From an uncultured Lachnospiraceae bacterium (lineage in GTDB: Bacteria; Bacillota; Clostridia; Lachnospirales; Lachnospiraceae): a DNA stretch of 45,024 nucleotides. Location of the stretch: the NCBI GenBank assembly GCA_910579685.1, contig CAJTVN010000034.1, positions 1 through 45,024 of the forward strand. Direction: 5' to 3'. The first letter of the stretch is position 1. Every line of letters begins with the position of its first letter. The notes beneath the pieces are model-generated. The model saw only the letters and a list, made by a program, of their open reading frames with translations. It did no database searches and was not told the DNA's origin. The translations under genes were made by a program, and so were the position numbers. Positions 26,051 through 35,076 of this stretch are shown here, in pieces.

Positions 26051-27781
26051 ATGAGAGAAGGATATCCGCGCCCGATGATGGTCAGGGAAAACTGGACAAA
26101 TCTTGACGGCCTATGGAATTTTTTGTTTGATGACGAAAACGTCGGGGAAAAGGAAAGATGGAATGAGAAATTCCCGGAAGGGACACAAAAGATCAGGGTT
26201 CCGTTTTCCTATGAGACAAAGTTAAGCGGAATTGGCGATGAGACCTTTCATCCGGTGGTATGGTATGAAAGGGAAATTGACGGTTCCGCCTCCGGAAAGA
26301 GGAAGATCCTTCATTTTGAAGGGGTGGACTATACGGCAAAGGTATGGGTGAACGGCTGCTTTGCCGGAATGCATGTGGGAGCCTATGCGAGATTTTCGCT
26401 TGATATTACGGATTATATGTCGGAAGGGACGAACCGGATCACCGTGCGGGCGGAGGATTCCGCAAGCTGTGCACAGCCCAGGGGAAAGCAGAGATGGAAA
26501 AGCGAGAATTTCGGCTGCTGGTATGTGCAGACTACAGGGATCTGGAAGAGCGTTTGGCTGGAGGAGGTTCCCCGCAGTTACATAGAGAGGCTGAAAATAA
26601 CGCCTGATATTGACAATGAGAAAGCTGTATTTGAAATAAAACTGAACCGAAAACCGCAGAAGCCATGTCAGGTTTCTGTTAGGGTCGTGCTGGATGGTGC
26701 CGAGATCGCCACTCATTCTCAGCAGGCTTCAACAGAATATATTGCCTTTGAGATAAAAACGGCCGACGGAAATGCTCCATGGCAGACAGCGGTATGGACT
26801 CCGGAGGATCCAAAGCTGTACGATGTGGAGATCGCACTTTCGGACGGGAAAGAAAAGGACGAAGTGGCAAGCTATTTCGGTATGCGCAAGATCAGTATTG
26901 AGGGCGGCAGAGTCCTTCTGAATCATCGGCCTCTTTACCAGAGACTGATTCTGGATCAGGGGTATTGGGAGGAATCCCATCTGACCCCGCCCTCCGAGGA
27001 GGCGCTGGTGAAGGATATCGATCTGGTGCTGGCGGCCGGTTATAACGGTGTCCGCAAGCATCAGAAGGTGGAGGACGAGAGATTTCTTTACTGGTGCGAC
27101 CGAAAAGGACTGCTTGTATGGTGTGAAATGCCTTCGGCCTATATCTTCCAGGATGATGCGGCGGAGCAGTTTACGAATCAGTGGATGGAGATCGTGAGAC
27201 AGAATTACAGCCATCCCTGCATTGTGACATGGACGGCTTTTAATGAGAGCTGGGGAATTGAGAGGGTTTATACAAACCGCCATCAGCAGAAATTCACGGA
27301 AGGGATCTACCATCTCACAAAGGCATTTGATCCCATGAGGCCGGTGATCGTCAACGACGGCTGGGAACACACGGTGTCGGATATTCTGACTCTTCATGAC
27401 TATGAGGAGCTGGGCGATGTTTTGACAGAGCGTTATTGCGATAAGGATGCGGTTATGGAGTGCGGAATCCCCTTTAACAGGGATCGCTACGCCATGGCAA
27501 AAGGCTACTCCTATCAGGGACAGCCCGTTCTGATCAGCGAGTATGGCGGGATTGCGTTCCGGTCAGAGAAGGGATGGGGCTACGGCAATCAGGTGGCGGA
27601 TGAAAAAACTTTTCTGGAGCGCTTTCGCAATATCACGCAGGCAATCAAAAGCCTGAGCTGGTGCGTGGGCTTTTGCTATACCCAGGTGACGGATGTGCAG
27701 CAGGAGGTAAACGGTCTGTATACCATGCGCAGGGAACCCAAGGTGAATATGGAAGAGATCCGGAAGATTAATCTTTCATAA
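26051..27781 (+). CDS. Glycoside hydrolase family 2 enzyme (beta-galactosidase/beta-glucuronidase type)
   Basis: A 576-residue protein without signal peptide, so probably cytoplasmic. The N-terminal sugar-binding jelly-roll (about 1-170, with VWYEREI, VWVNGCFAGMHVGAY and RITVRAED), an immunoglobulin-like middle (about 180-280) and a TIM-barrel catalytic domain are all present. The acid/base is E399 in WTAFNESWG and the nucleophile E497 in LISEYGG. Substrate cannot be fixed: the length fits compact GH2 enzymes of gut Clostridia acting on beta-galactosides, beta-glucuronides or related host or plant glycans. The start has a perfect TAGGAGG. Its stop overlaps the stop of the convergent AraC gene by 6 bases. 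Confidence 0.93.
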   Translation: MREGYPRPMMVRENWTNLDGLWNFLFDDENVGEKERWNEKFPEGTQKIRVPFSYETKLSGIGDETFHPVVWYEREIDGSASGKRKILHFEGVDYTAKVWVNGCFAGMHVGAYARFSLDITDYMSEGTNRITVRAEDSASCAQPRGKQRWKSENFGCWYVQTTGIWKSVWLEEVPRSYIERLKITPDIDNEKAVFEIKLNRKPQKPCQVSVRVVLDGAEIATHSQQASTEYIAFEIKTADGNAPWQTAVWTPEDPKLYDVEIALSDGKEKDEVASYFGMRKISIEGGRVLLNHRPLYQRLILDQGYWEESHLTPPSEEALVKDIDLVLAAGYNGVRKHQKVEDERFLYWCDRKGLLVWCEMPSAYIFQDDAAEQFTNQWMEIVRQNYSHPCIVTWTAFNESWGIERVYTNRHQQKFTEGIYHLTKAFDPMRPVIVNDGWEHTVSDILTLHDYEELGDVLTERYCDKDAVMECGIPFNRDRYAMAKGYSYQGQPVLISEYGGIAFRSEKGWGYGNQVADEKTFLERFRNITQAIKSLSWCVGFCYTQVTDVQQEVNGLYTMRREPKVNMEEIRKINLS

Positions 27782-28675
27782 GGAGGCTGACTTTTTTACG
27801 GGTATCCACAATTCGCAGAATAAATTGTCTCTCTGTTTATCAAAGTATACCTCATAATCGGATTGTGTGCAGCTCTCGTAGCCGCTTTGCGGGAGGAACT
27901 GCTGATAGAAAATCTCCCAGGCGGCCCCGATGCTTTCACCATCCTCGCCGGCGCAGTTAAACACGACATAGGTGCACGGTTCGGTCTCCCAATACCGGCA
28001 GTCTTTTGCCTGCAAAAGGCTGCCGGCAGCACGGGATCCGTCATCATCCAGCCGCACCCCGATTCCATATTCGAAAAATGTCTCATTTTCTCGGAGGGGC
28101 GCACAGAGCCCGTACAGCCTTTCGTCCTTTTCCTGCCGTAAAAGCTTCAGAGGCCCGATCCGGTTTTGCGCATGGCATTCGTCCCAGAAGTCAGAGATAT
28201 CGCAATTACCTTCCGCCTCAATGATCTTTGTGGGAAATGTTCTTGTGATTGCCAGAAAACGCTGTTTTTCCGTCTGTTCCATTCGATAGTCAATTTTTCT
28301 GCCTCCCTCAAAAGAGATCCTTATGGATAAAGGATTAAACAGTATCAGCCGTGTTCCGGCTGTCTTTGCATATTTGGGAGCTGTGCCGTGAAAACGTGTA
28401 AACGCCTTCGTAAAACCGTCCTGTGATTCAAAACCGTATTTCAGGGCAATGTCCACAATCTTTTTATCGCTCTGTGATAATTCCTGCCCGGCCAGGGAAA
28501 GTCTTCGGTTTCGGATATAGGTATTCAGGGTCATCCCCGACAGAAAGCGGAACGCCCTGTGAAACTCATAGGGCGACAGGTTCAGATGTCTTGCCACATC
28601 ATCAAAACGGATCTCCTCCAGCAAATGCTCCTCCACATAATCGATTGCTTTTTGCAGTGTTCGCATCCATTCCAT
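27776..28675 (-). CDS. AraC-family regulator with GyrI-like effector domain
   Basis: A 299-residue regulator. The two helix-turn-helix motifs are N-terminal (about 8-105): DVARHLNLSPYEFHRAFRF and DIALKYGFESQDGFTKAFTR. The C-terminal half (about 125-295) fits the AraC effector-binding (GyrI-like) fold that binds small, often cationic, ligands. AAGGAG lies about 10 bases before the ATG. It follows the Gfo/Idh/MocA gene on the same strand after 48 bases, so the two are likely co-transcribed, and it converges on the GH2 gene, which could be one of its targets. Confidence 0.92.
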   Translation of the reverse strand: MEWMRTLQKAIDYVEEHLLEEIRFDDVARHLNLSPYEFHRAFRFLSGMTLNTYIRNRRLSLAGQELSQSDKKIVDIALKYGFESQDGFTKAFTRFHGTAPKYAKTAGTRLILFNPLSIRISFEGGRKIDYRMEQTEKQRFLAITRTFPTKIIEAEGNCDISDFWDECHAQNRIGPLKLLRQEKDERLYGLCAPLRENETFFEYGIGVRLDDDGSRAAGSLLQAKDCRYWETEPCTYVVFNCAGEDGESIGAAWEIFYQQFLPQSGYESCTQSDYEVYFDKQRDNLFCELWIPVKKSASL

Positions 28676-28723
28676 TTTGCACAGTCTCCTTCTCCTTTTT
28701 GGTTTGAACGTATTTCCCGATTT

Positions 28724-29659
28724 TTAGTTTGTCAGTTCCCGATTCAGGTTCAGTGCGGCCCGCAGGGTGCGGACGGCCTCCGCTATGTCAAGACAGGACG
28801 GCTGATCCTCTCGGATACATTGTAACACATGTCTTAAGGCTTTTTCATAACAATTTGACTGCGGCAGAGGGATTTTTTCTCGTTTTTTATCACGGAACAA
28901 CTCCAGTTTCGTATCGACGGATCCGTCGGAATATCCGTCCTCATAGTAGCGGATGACACCGCATTCCAGGAGCGCCTCATATCCTACACTGAAGGGATAG
29001 GCCTGCGGCATTGCCGAAGCACCCCTGATCAGAGCCCGGGAATCCCGGTATCTCAGGCAGGCTGTCACAACAGACTGTTGTTTTCGCACATCCAGACAGC
29101 ATGCGGAAAGGCTGTCCGCCTCGCCGAGCAGCCGGGTGACAAAATCCATATCATGTATCATAAGGTTCAGCCCGATGTGGGCGCTGTCCAGATTCCCCCA
29201 CCATGGCGGCGTTTGCCTTTTTACCTGCAATTCTTTCAATTTTCCCAGACGGTTATCTCTTACGACTTCCCAGAGATATTCGTAGGGATATTCAAAGCGC
29301 AGAAAAAGGTTTACAAATGCGCGCAGGTTATACTGCCGGGCGGCATCCATAATCGCTTCCGCATCTTCCGCAGATTCCGCCACCGGAGTCTCAATAAAAA
29401 CATGCTTTCCGGCGTGAAGCGCTCTTACAGCCGTTTCCCTGTGCAGGTGGTTTGGAAGACAGATATCCACAAGATCTATGGTGTTGTCGTTCCAGATTTC
29501 TTCCATGTCGGTTGTTGTGCGGACGTGAAACTTTTCCCGCAGCTCTCTTAATTTTTCTTCCCTTCGGCCCCATACGGTGACGCACTCCGCCTCTTTCATT
29601 TTCGCATATAACTCTGTATGGTATGCACCGAATCCCGTTCCCAAAACAGCGATTTTCAT
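28724..29659 (-). CDS. Gfo/Idh/MocA-family oxidoreductase
   Basis: A 311-residue NAD(P)-dependent dehydrogenase, usually acting on sugars, inositols or their derivatives. The Rossmann motif GTGFGAYH is at the N-terminus, followed by ICLPNHLHRE and a C-terminal alpha/beta domain with MIHDMDFV. The family's EKPxA motif, whose Lys takes part in catalysis, reads ETPVAE here, so the Lys is replaced by Thr; activity may differ or be lost. I chose the ATG at 29659 because it opens with the usual MKIAVLG; an ATG four codons earlier (29671) touches the AGGAAAGG site directly. The substrate is unknown; the adjacent GH2 and AraC genes suggest sugar metabolism. Confidence 0.9.
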   Translation of the reverse strand: MKIAVLGTGFGAYHTELYAKMKEAECVTVWGRREEKLRELREKFHVRTTTDMEEIWNDNTIDLVDICLPNHLHRETAVRALHAGKHVFIETPVAESAEDAEAIMDAARQYNLRAFVNLFLRFEYPYEYLWEVVRDNRLGKLKELQVKRQTPPWWGNLDSAHIGLNLMIHDMDFVTRLLGEADSLSACCLDVRKQQSVVTACLRYRDSRALIRGASAMPQAYPFSVGYEALLECGVIRYYEDGYSDGSVDTKLELFRDKKREKIPLPQSNCYEKALRHVLQCIREDQPSCLDIAEAVRTLRAALNLNRELTN

Positions 29660-29744
29660 ACGATATCCCATCCTTTCCTGTAAATCCGTACAAAGATTTT
29701 ACCACGTTTCCAAAACACGTTCCCCGACTGGCTTGCGCAGATTT

Positions 29745-29782
29745 GTCAAATTTTGACTTCCTGCAAAAAAGTGTGATATACT
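29745..29782 (+). promoter_or_regulatory. Promoter of the Wadjet operon with overlapping palindrome
   Basis: TTGACT (29753-29758) and TATACT (29777-29782) have an 18-base spacer and point to jetA about 80 bases downstream. The 13-base palindrome GTCAAATTTTGAC (29745-29757) covers the -35 element, so a repressor could bind there. Confidence 0.65.
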
Positions 29783-29863
29783 GACTCATATACCGGGTTT
29801 GTGAAATTGCGAAGTGCGAAACAACCCGCAGGCAGCAAAATTGATAAGAAGAATGGAGAAAAT

Positions 29864-31249
29864 ATGTTCCAGATTCTTTCGGAGAATTTTTTCGTGCCGC
29901 TGGCGTCGCCGAACAAAACAATCTATTGGGAATGTCTGGTAAAGCTGTTTTCGGTCATGAACCACCAGCTTTCATTTGGTGTGGAAAGAGATATTCTTGT
30001 GCAGGAGCTGCAGTATTATTTTGAACAGGATCAGGCAGCGGCGATTGTGGATGAGAGCTTTGACGGAAAGAGCAGCCGTGACAAGGCGAACTGGATGCTG
30101 CGGAGGCTGGAATATTACGGCTGGATCGAGATTGAAACGGATAAAAGCTACGTACAGAGGGCGAGCTTTAAGGAATATGCGGTCAAAATCATCAAAACGC
30201 TTTTGGAGATCGAGGAAGGAAAACAGATCGAGTATCAGGGCTATATTTATACCATATACAGTCTGGTGCGGAGCAGCACGGACAATCCGGGAATCGTGCT
30301 TTTGTCTATTCTGGAAAACACCGATATGCTAATCACGGGGCTGAAAAACTTAAATTCCGGGATCAAGCGTTATATTGATGAACTCACCAAATATAAGACG
30401 CCTGCGGAAATCATGGACGTCCTGTTCAATGATTATATTGAGAATATCGTGGATAAGGCGTATCATCGTCTTTTGACTTCGGACAATGTGTCCAAATTCA
30501 GACCGGAGATCGTGGAGCGCCTGGAGAGCAAAAGCTCCAGCAAAGCCTACATTGCGAAGGCAAGCGCCGAGCTGGCAGGCATCCGCGAAGTCTCCGTGGA
30601 ACAGGCGGAAGAGCTGGTATATCAATATATACATGAGATTATAGATGCTTTTCAAAACATGGACGACATTCTGGCAGAGATCAATCAGAAGAATACCCAG
30701 TATCAGAAAGCGGCCATCAACAGGGCGAAATTCTATCTGATCGGCGGCGAGGACGTGAGGGGACAGCTGAAAGAGATTCTGTCGGAAGTGAACGAGAAGA
30801 TCAATGCGGAGGGAATGGAGCTGGGCGGCATCTATCGGATCGCTTATCTGGACGAACTGATCAAAATCTACAGTTCCAGCGTGTTAGATGAAAGATCTCT
30901 TTATGTGCCCATCGAAGGGAAAAAGGAATTTAAACCGGCAGCGCTTACAGACGACCTGCCCGATACAAAGCTGCGGCAGGAAAAATTGAAAAAGATGATG
31001 GAGAAGATGGAACGGGTGTTAAATCCGCAGAAGATCGACCATTATGTGCTTGACTGCCTTAAGGGGCGCCGGGAGATGAAAGCGTCCGAATTACCTCTTG
31101 CTACCACGGAGGACTTTGTGCGTCTGATTTATGTTCGGCTGTATGGGCAGAGAAAAAATATGAAGTATGAGATAGAGGCGGACAGGGAGATTGAGATAAA
31201 CGGATACCGGTTTAAAGATTATGTGATCCGCAGGAAAGGAATGCGATAA
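29864..31249 (+). CDS. jetA: Wadjet anti-plasmid protein JetA (DUF5716-type, kleisin-like)
   Basis: A 461-residue protein beginning MFQILSENFFVPLASPNKTI. It is mainly helical, with a winged-helix-like N-terminus (about 10-110) and long helices in the middle. In Wadjet, JetA is the kleisin that bridges the JetC SMC-like ATPases, as MukF does for MukB. I recognise it mainly by family resemblance of the N-terminus and by its place in front of jetB, jetC and jetD. The start at 29864 follows GGAG; the in-frame ATG at 29801 adds residues without homology. Its stop is separated from the jetB start by one base. Confidence 0.88.
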   Translation: MFQILSENFFVPLASPNKTIYWECLVKLFSVMNHQLSFGVERDILVQELQYYFEQDQAAAIVDESFDGKSSRDKANWMLRRLEYYGWIEIETDKSYVQRASFKEYAVKIIKTLLEIEEGKQIEYQGYIYTIYSLVRSSTDNPGIVLLSILENTDMLITGLKNLNSGIKRYIDELTKYKTPAEIMDVLFNDYIENIVDKAYHRLLTSDNVSKFRPEIVERLESKSSSKAYIAKASAELAGIREVSVEQAEELVYQYIHEIIDAFQNMDDILAEINQKNTQYQKAAINRAKFYLIGGEDVRGQLKEILSEVNEKINAEGMELGGIYRIAYLDELIKIYSSSVLDERSLYVPIEGKKEFKPAALTDDLPDTKLRQEKLKKMMEKMERVLNPQKIDHYVLDCLKGRREMKASELPLATTEDFVRLIYVRLYGQRKNMKYEIEADREIEINGYRFKDYVIRRKGMR

Positions 31250-31250
31250 T

Positions 31251-31874
31251 ATGGATTTTCTGGAAGGCATGCTGCAAAGGGATAAGGATGAATTTACAAG
31301 GATCTGTAACAGGCTGCTTAGTTCCTGCTTTGTGTGCAGAAGGAATGAGACGGCAAGGGGGGATTACTATTTTATCATGAAACACAGGGAAAAGTTTTCC
31401 CTGTGTTTGTCGGTGCTGGGGTACCGGCTGGAAATCAACGAGGAATACGGCGTTGTGCAGCTGACGAATCCTCAGAATTACAATCGCTATAACATGAAGC
31501 TGTTTGAGTCGGTTATCCTGCTCATTCTGCGGATATTGTATGATGAGAAGAAGAGAGAATTGTCTGCCAGCGACGAGGTGATCATCAATATGGGAGATAT
31601 TCATGAGAAGTTCCTAAGCCTCAAGATTCGGGATAAGATGATGGACAAAACCACCCTGCGCAATGCCGTCAGCACAATGCGCAAGTTCCAGCTGGTGGAG
31701 GTTCTGGATAAGGAATTGTCCAATGAGGATTCCCGCCTTATCATTTATGACTCCATTTTGATGGCGGTGCGGGTGGAGGACATCAAGCAGGCGTACGAGA
31801 AGTTGGAAAATTACCGGAAGGGCGGAAAAGAGAATGAAGAAACTGACGAGAGTGAAATTGATCAACTGGCATAG
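31251..31874 (+). CDS. jetB: Wadjet protein JetB (DUF4194, KITE-like)
   Basis: A 207-residue protein of the DUF4194 type, the small winged-helix (MukE/KITE-like) subunit that binds the JetA kleisin. Recognisable segments are LFESVILLILRILYDEKK and LRNAVSTMRKFQLVEVLD, with a charged C-terminal tail. It starts one base after the jetA stop and overlaps jetC by 41 bases, so the operon is tightly coupled. Confidence 0.9.
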   Translation: MDFLEGMLQRDKDEFTRICNRLLSSCFVCRRNETARGDYYFIMKHREKFSLCLSVLGYRLEINEEYGVVQLTNPQNYNRYNMKLFESVILLILRILYDEKKRELSASDEVIINMGDIHEKFLSLKIRDKMMDKTTLRNAVSTMRKFQLVEVLDKELSNEDSRLIIYDSILMAVRVEDIKQAYEKLENYRKGGKENEETDESEIDQLA

Positions 31875-34800
31875 GTTTACCAATGCTATGATCGAACTGG
31901 ATAATTCCGTTTTGATTTCCGGTGAGAACGGTGCCGGTAAATCCACGCTTTTGGATGCGATTCAGTTTGTGGTAACCTGCTCCACCAATTATTTTAACAA
32001 GGCGGCCCACGAGAACGGAAAGAGAAAGCTGACCGGATATATCCGCTGCAAGACCGGCAGGGAGAACAGGCCTTATGAGCGGACCGGCGAGATCAGCGCC
32101 CATGTGGCGCTGGAGTTTTTCGAAGAGAAGCGGCAGAAGTATTTTATCGTGGGAGCCGTCATTGATTCCGCATCGGAGGGGCAGGAGAAGACCATACGGT
32201 ATCTGATGGACGGGGAGCGGCTGGAAGATGGGTTATTTTTTCAGGGAAAAGTTCCGAAATCCATTTCCCAGTTCCGTGCGAGCAATGGAAAGAAGATCAA
32301 GACCTGGTGCACCACGGAGAAGGATGCAAAGCAGATGATCAAGAACCGCTTCGGCAGGCTGGAAGATAAATTTTTCAGGCTGATTCCCAAGGCGATGGCA
32401 TTTCGGCCCATTGATGATATCAAAGATTTCGTTTATTCCTATGTTCTGGACGAAAAAGAGGTGAACATCGATATTCTGCGGGAAAATGTGCGGACCTATC
32501 AGGATCTGCAGCACACCCTGGATAAGATCAAACTGCGGATGGGAAGGCTGGAGAAAATCGAAGGCTTTCACAGGCAGGTGGAAGAGGGCGTCAGAAAAGA
32601 CAAAATGTACGAGTATTTTCTCGACCGCATTGAAGTGGATATACTGATGGAGGAAATGAAACGGCTGGAAAGTGCCATCGTCCACGATCAATTCCGATTG
32701 GAGAGCTGGAATAAGGAGATTGTGACGGCGGAAAAGGAAAAGGAAGAGAAGCAGGCAATCCGGGATCATCTGTATGCGGAGCTTGCCAGTGATAAAGACT
32801 TTATTGCCCGGGACGAGCAGAAGAAAAGGCTTCAGATGCTGGAGGAGAGGCACGGCCGCCTGCTTGGAGAGCGGGATGTGCTCATGGAAAGCGTGGATCA
32901 GGCGAAAGCCCAGGTCAACCGCCTGCTTAAGGTGCCGGATGTGGATGCCTGTATGCAAGCGTATTCTTTGAAGCTGGGAGATTTGAAGAAGGCGGCAGAT
33001 ATCGGTGCCTTTAAAGACACGCTGCAGCAGGTCATTTCCTACAAGAATCAGATGAGCGGCAAAGTCTACAAAAGGCGGGCGGAGCTTGATATAGAGATCC
33101 GGGAATTATCAGGGAAGAAGAAGGAATGGGATCTGAAAATCGAAAACCTGATGAAGAAAAAGCTTTCTTATCCGGATGAAGTTACCCGGGTGATGCAGGC
33201 AATCCGGGAGGAGTTCGCGCATATCAAAAGAACGCCGGAACCCCGGATTTTGTGCGAGATGCTGGAAATTACGGACGAGACCTGGAGGAATGCGGTGGAA
33301 GGCTATCTGAATACACAGCGGTTCTATATTCTGGTGGAGCCGGACAGCTTTGACATTGCGTTGGGAACCTATGACAGGCTGCGCAGGGAAAAGCGGACAT
33401 ACGGAGCAGGCCTGATCAATACCCAGAATCTGGACGGATACGATTCCGCGCCGGAAGGGTCGCTGGCCACGGTCGTTACTTCCGGCAACAAGTATGCGAA
33501 GCGCTATATCAATATGGTCCTCGGAAAGGTCATGATGTGCGATCATTACAGCCATTTGAAGAAATATAAGACTGCAATTACAAAGGAGTGCATGCGCTAT
33601 CAGAATCATGTGGCAAGCGCAATTAAGCCTTCCATCTTCGAGACGCCATACATCGGTAAAAATGCCGTCCGGGTGCAGTTAGAGCAGGCAAAGGAAAAAA
33701 GCAGGGAACTTGGAGATCAGTGCAGGGAGAAGCAGAACATCCTGCAGAATCTGGAAGAACTGCAAAATCCCCTTTCCACGGATATTGATACAGACATCAA
33801 GTATCGAGTGGATGTTTTGACGGATCTTTGCAGCACCCGGCAGGAAATCAGGAACTGCAAAGACAATATCGCCACATTGGAGAAGAATTCCAATGTGATG
33901 CTCAAACAGATTCAGCTTGCGGAGCTGGAAAAGATCATCAGGGAAGTGGAAGAGCAGATTTCCAGGCTGAACCGCAAGGTGGGGCAGACCGAACAGAACA
34001 TTGGAAATACCAGGGAGAGGCTGGAAGAGAAACAAATTGCCCTGACCGGACAGAAGGCCCTTTGTACGGAGCTTGCCGTCAGATATGAAAAAGACATCGT
34101 GCTTTGGAGCCATGATTATGAAAAGCAGTTAAAGGACAAAAGCCACGAGCAGTTCAGGGACAATTTTGCCCGCAGGAGAAAGGCGAACCAGACTACGGTG
34201 GCGAAGGACACCGAGTCCATGACGAACTGTATGACAGAGTATAAGACGGCACATGATTTCGGCGCCGCAGCGACCCTGGAAGGGTATCCGGATTTCGAGG
34301 CGGAGTATATCAAATTAAAGAATTCAGAATTGCTCAGTTATGAGGAAAAGGTGGAGCGCGCGAGGCAGTCCGCAGAGGAGGAGTTCAGGGAGCAGTTTCT
34401 TGCCAAATTGCAGGAAAATATGAAGAATGCCCAGACAGAATTTAAGGAGCTGAACAAGGCGTTAAAGGACATCCGTTTCAGCAATGAAAAATATGAGTTT
34501 TTGTTCATGCCGAGCAAGAGGTACCGCCATTATTACGAGATGATCATGGATGATTTTAACGCTGTGCAGGGCGAGTCTATTTTCAGCGGTTTGTTCCATG
34601 AAAATCATAAGGAAGTAATTGATGAGTTGTTTGAGAGGCTGGCGCTGGACAATGAAAACAGTGCCAAAGCGCTGGATGAGTTTACCGATTACAGAACCTA
34701 TATGGACTATGACACCCGGATCCTTCACAGCGACGACAGCTATTCCTTATACTCCAAGGTGTGCGAGGAAAAGAGCGGCGGAGAGACGCAGACGCCCTTT

Positions 34801-35076
34801 TATGTAACCGTTGCAGCATCCTTTGTGCAGCTATATCGAAACGGTATCGGCACGGAAGCGGCGGGTCTGGTCATGTTTGATGAAGCCTTCAACAACATGG
34901 ATGACGAGAGGATCGGCGGCGTGCTGGAATTTCTGCGAAGACTTCCCCTGCAGATTCTGATTGCCGCACCGCCGGATAAGATTCAATATATCAGTCCCTT
35001 TGTGGAAGAGACGCTTTTGATCATGACGGATGAAAAAGTAAGCTTTGCGGAGAGATATTATAATGGTGCAGTATGA
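31834..35076 (+). CDS. jetC: Wadjet SMC-like ATPase JetC
   Basis: A 1080-residue SMC/MukB-like motor. The N-terminus (VKLINWHRFTNAMIELDN) leads to Walker A G30-ENGAGKS-37. Two long coiled-coil stretches (about 220-420 and 600-950) flank a hinge-like region (about 460-600, with GLINTQNLDG). The ABC signature is K980-SGGETQ and Walker B is LVMFDEAFNNMDDER with D1016 and E1017. In Wadjet, JetABC extrudes DNA loops with ATP and recognises small circular DNA, which JetD then cuts. All ATPase motifs are intact. It starts inside jetB and overlaps jetD by 14 bases. Confidence 0.96.
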   Translation: MKKLTRVKLINWHRFTNAMIELDNSVLISGENGAGKSTLLDAIQFVVTCSTNYFNKAAHENGKRKLTGYIRCKTGRENRPYERTGEISAHVALEFFEEKRQKYFIVGAVIDSASEGQEKTIRYLMDGERLEDGLFFQGKVPKSISQFRASNGKKIKTWCTTEKDAKQMIKNRFGRLEDKFFRLIPKAMAFRPIDDIKDFVYSYVLDEKEVNIDILRENVRTYQDLQHTLDKIKLRMGRLEKIEGFHRQVEEGVRKDKMYEYFLDRIEVDILMEEMKRLESAIVHDQFRLESWNKEIVTAEKEKEEKQAIRDHLYAELASDKDFIARDEQKKRLQMLEERHGRLLGERDVLMESVDQAKAQVNRLLKVPDVDACMQAYSLKLGDLKKAADIGAFKDTLQQVISYKNQMSGKVYKRRAELDIEIRELSGKKKEWDLKIENLMKKKLSYPDEVTRVMQAIREEFAHIKRTPEPRILCEMLEITDETWRNAVEGYLNTQRFYILVEPDSFDIALGTYDRLRREKRTYGAGLINTQNLDGYDSAPEGSLATVVTSGNKYAKRYINMVLGKVMMCDHYSHLKKYKTAITKECMRYQNHVASAIKPSIFETPYIGKNAVRVQLEQAKEKSRELGDQCREKQNILQNLEELQNPLSTDIDTDIKYRVDVLTDLCSTRQEIRNCKDNIATLEKNSNVMLKQIQLAELEKIIREVEEQISRLNRKVGQTEQNIGNTRERLEEKQIALTGQKALCTELAVRYEKDIVLWSHDYEKQLKDKSHEQFRDNFARRRKANQTTVAKDTESMTNCMTEYKTAHDFGAAATLEGYPDFEAEYIKLKNSELLSYEEKVERARQSAEEEFREQFLAKLQENMKNAQTEFKELNKALKDIRFSNEKYEFLFMPSKRYRHYYEMIMDDFNAVQGESIFSGLFHENHKEVIDELFERLALDNENSAKALDEFTDYRTYMDYDTRILHSDDSYSLYSKVCEEKSGGETQTPFYVTVAASFVQLYRNGIGTEAAGLVMFDEAFNNMDDERIGGVLEFLRRLPLQILIAAPPDKIQYISPFVEETLLIMTDEKVSFAERYYNGAV

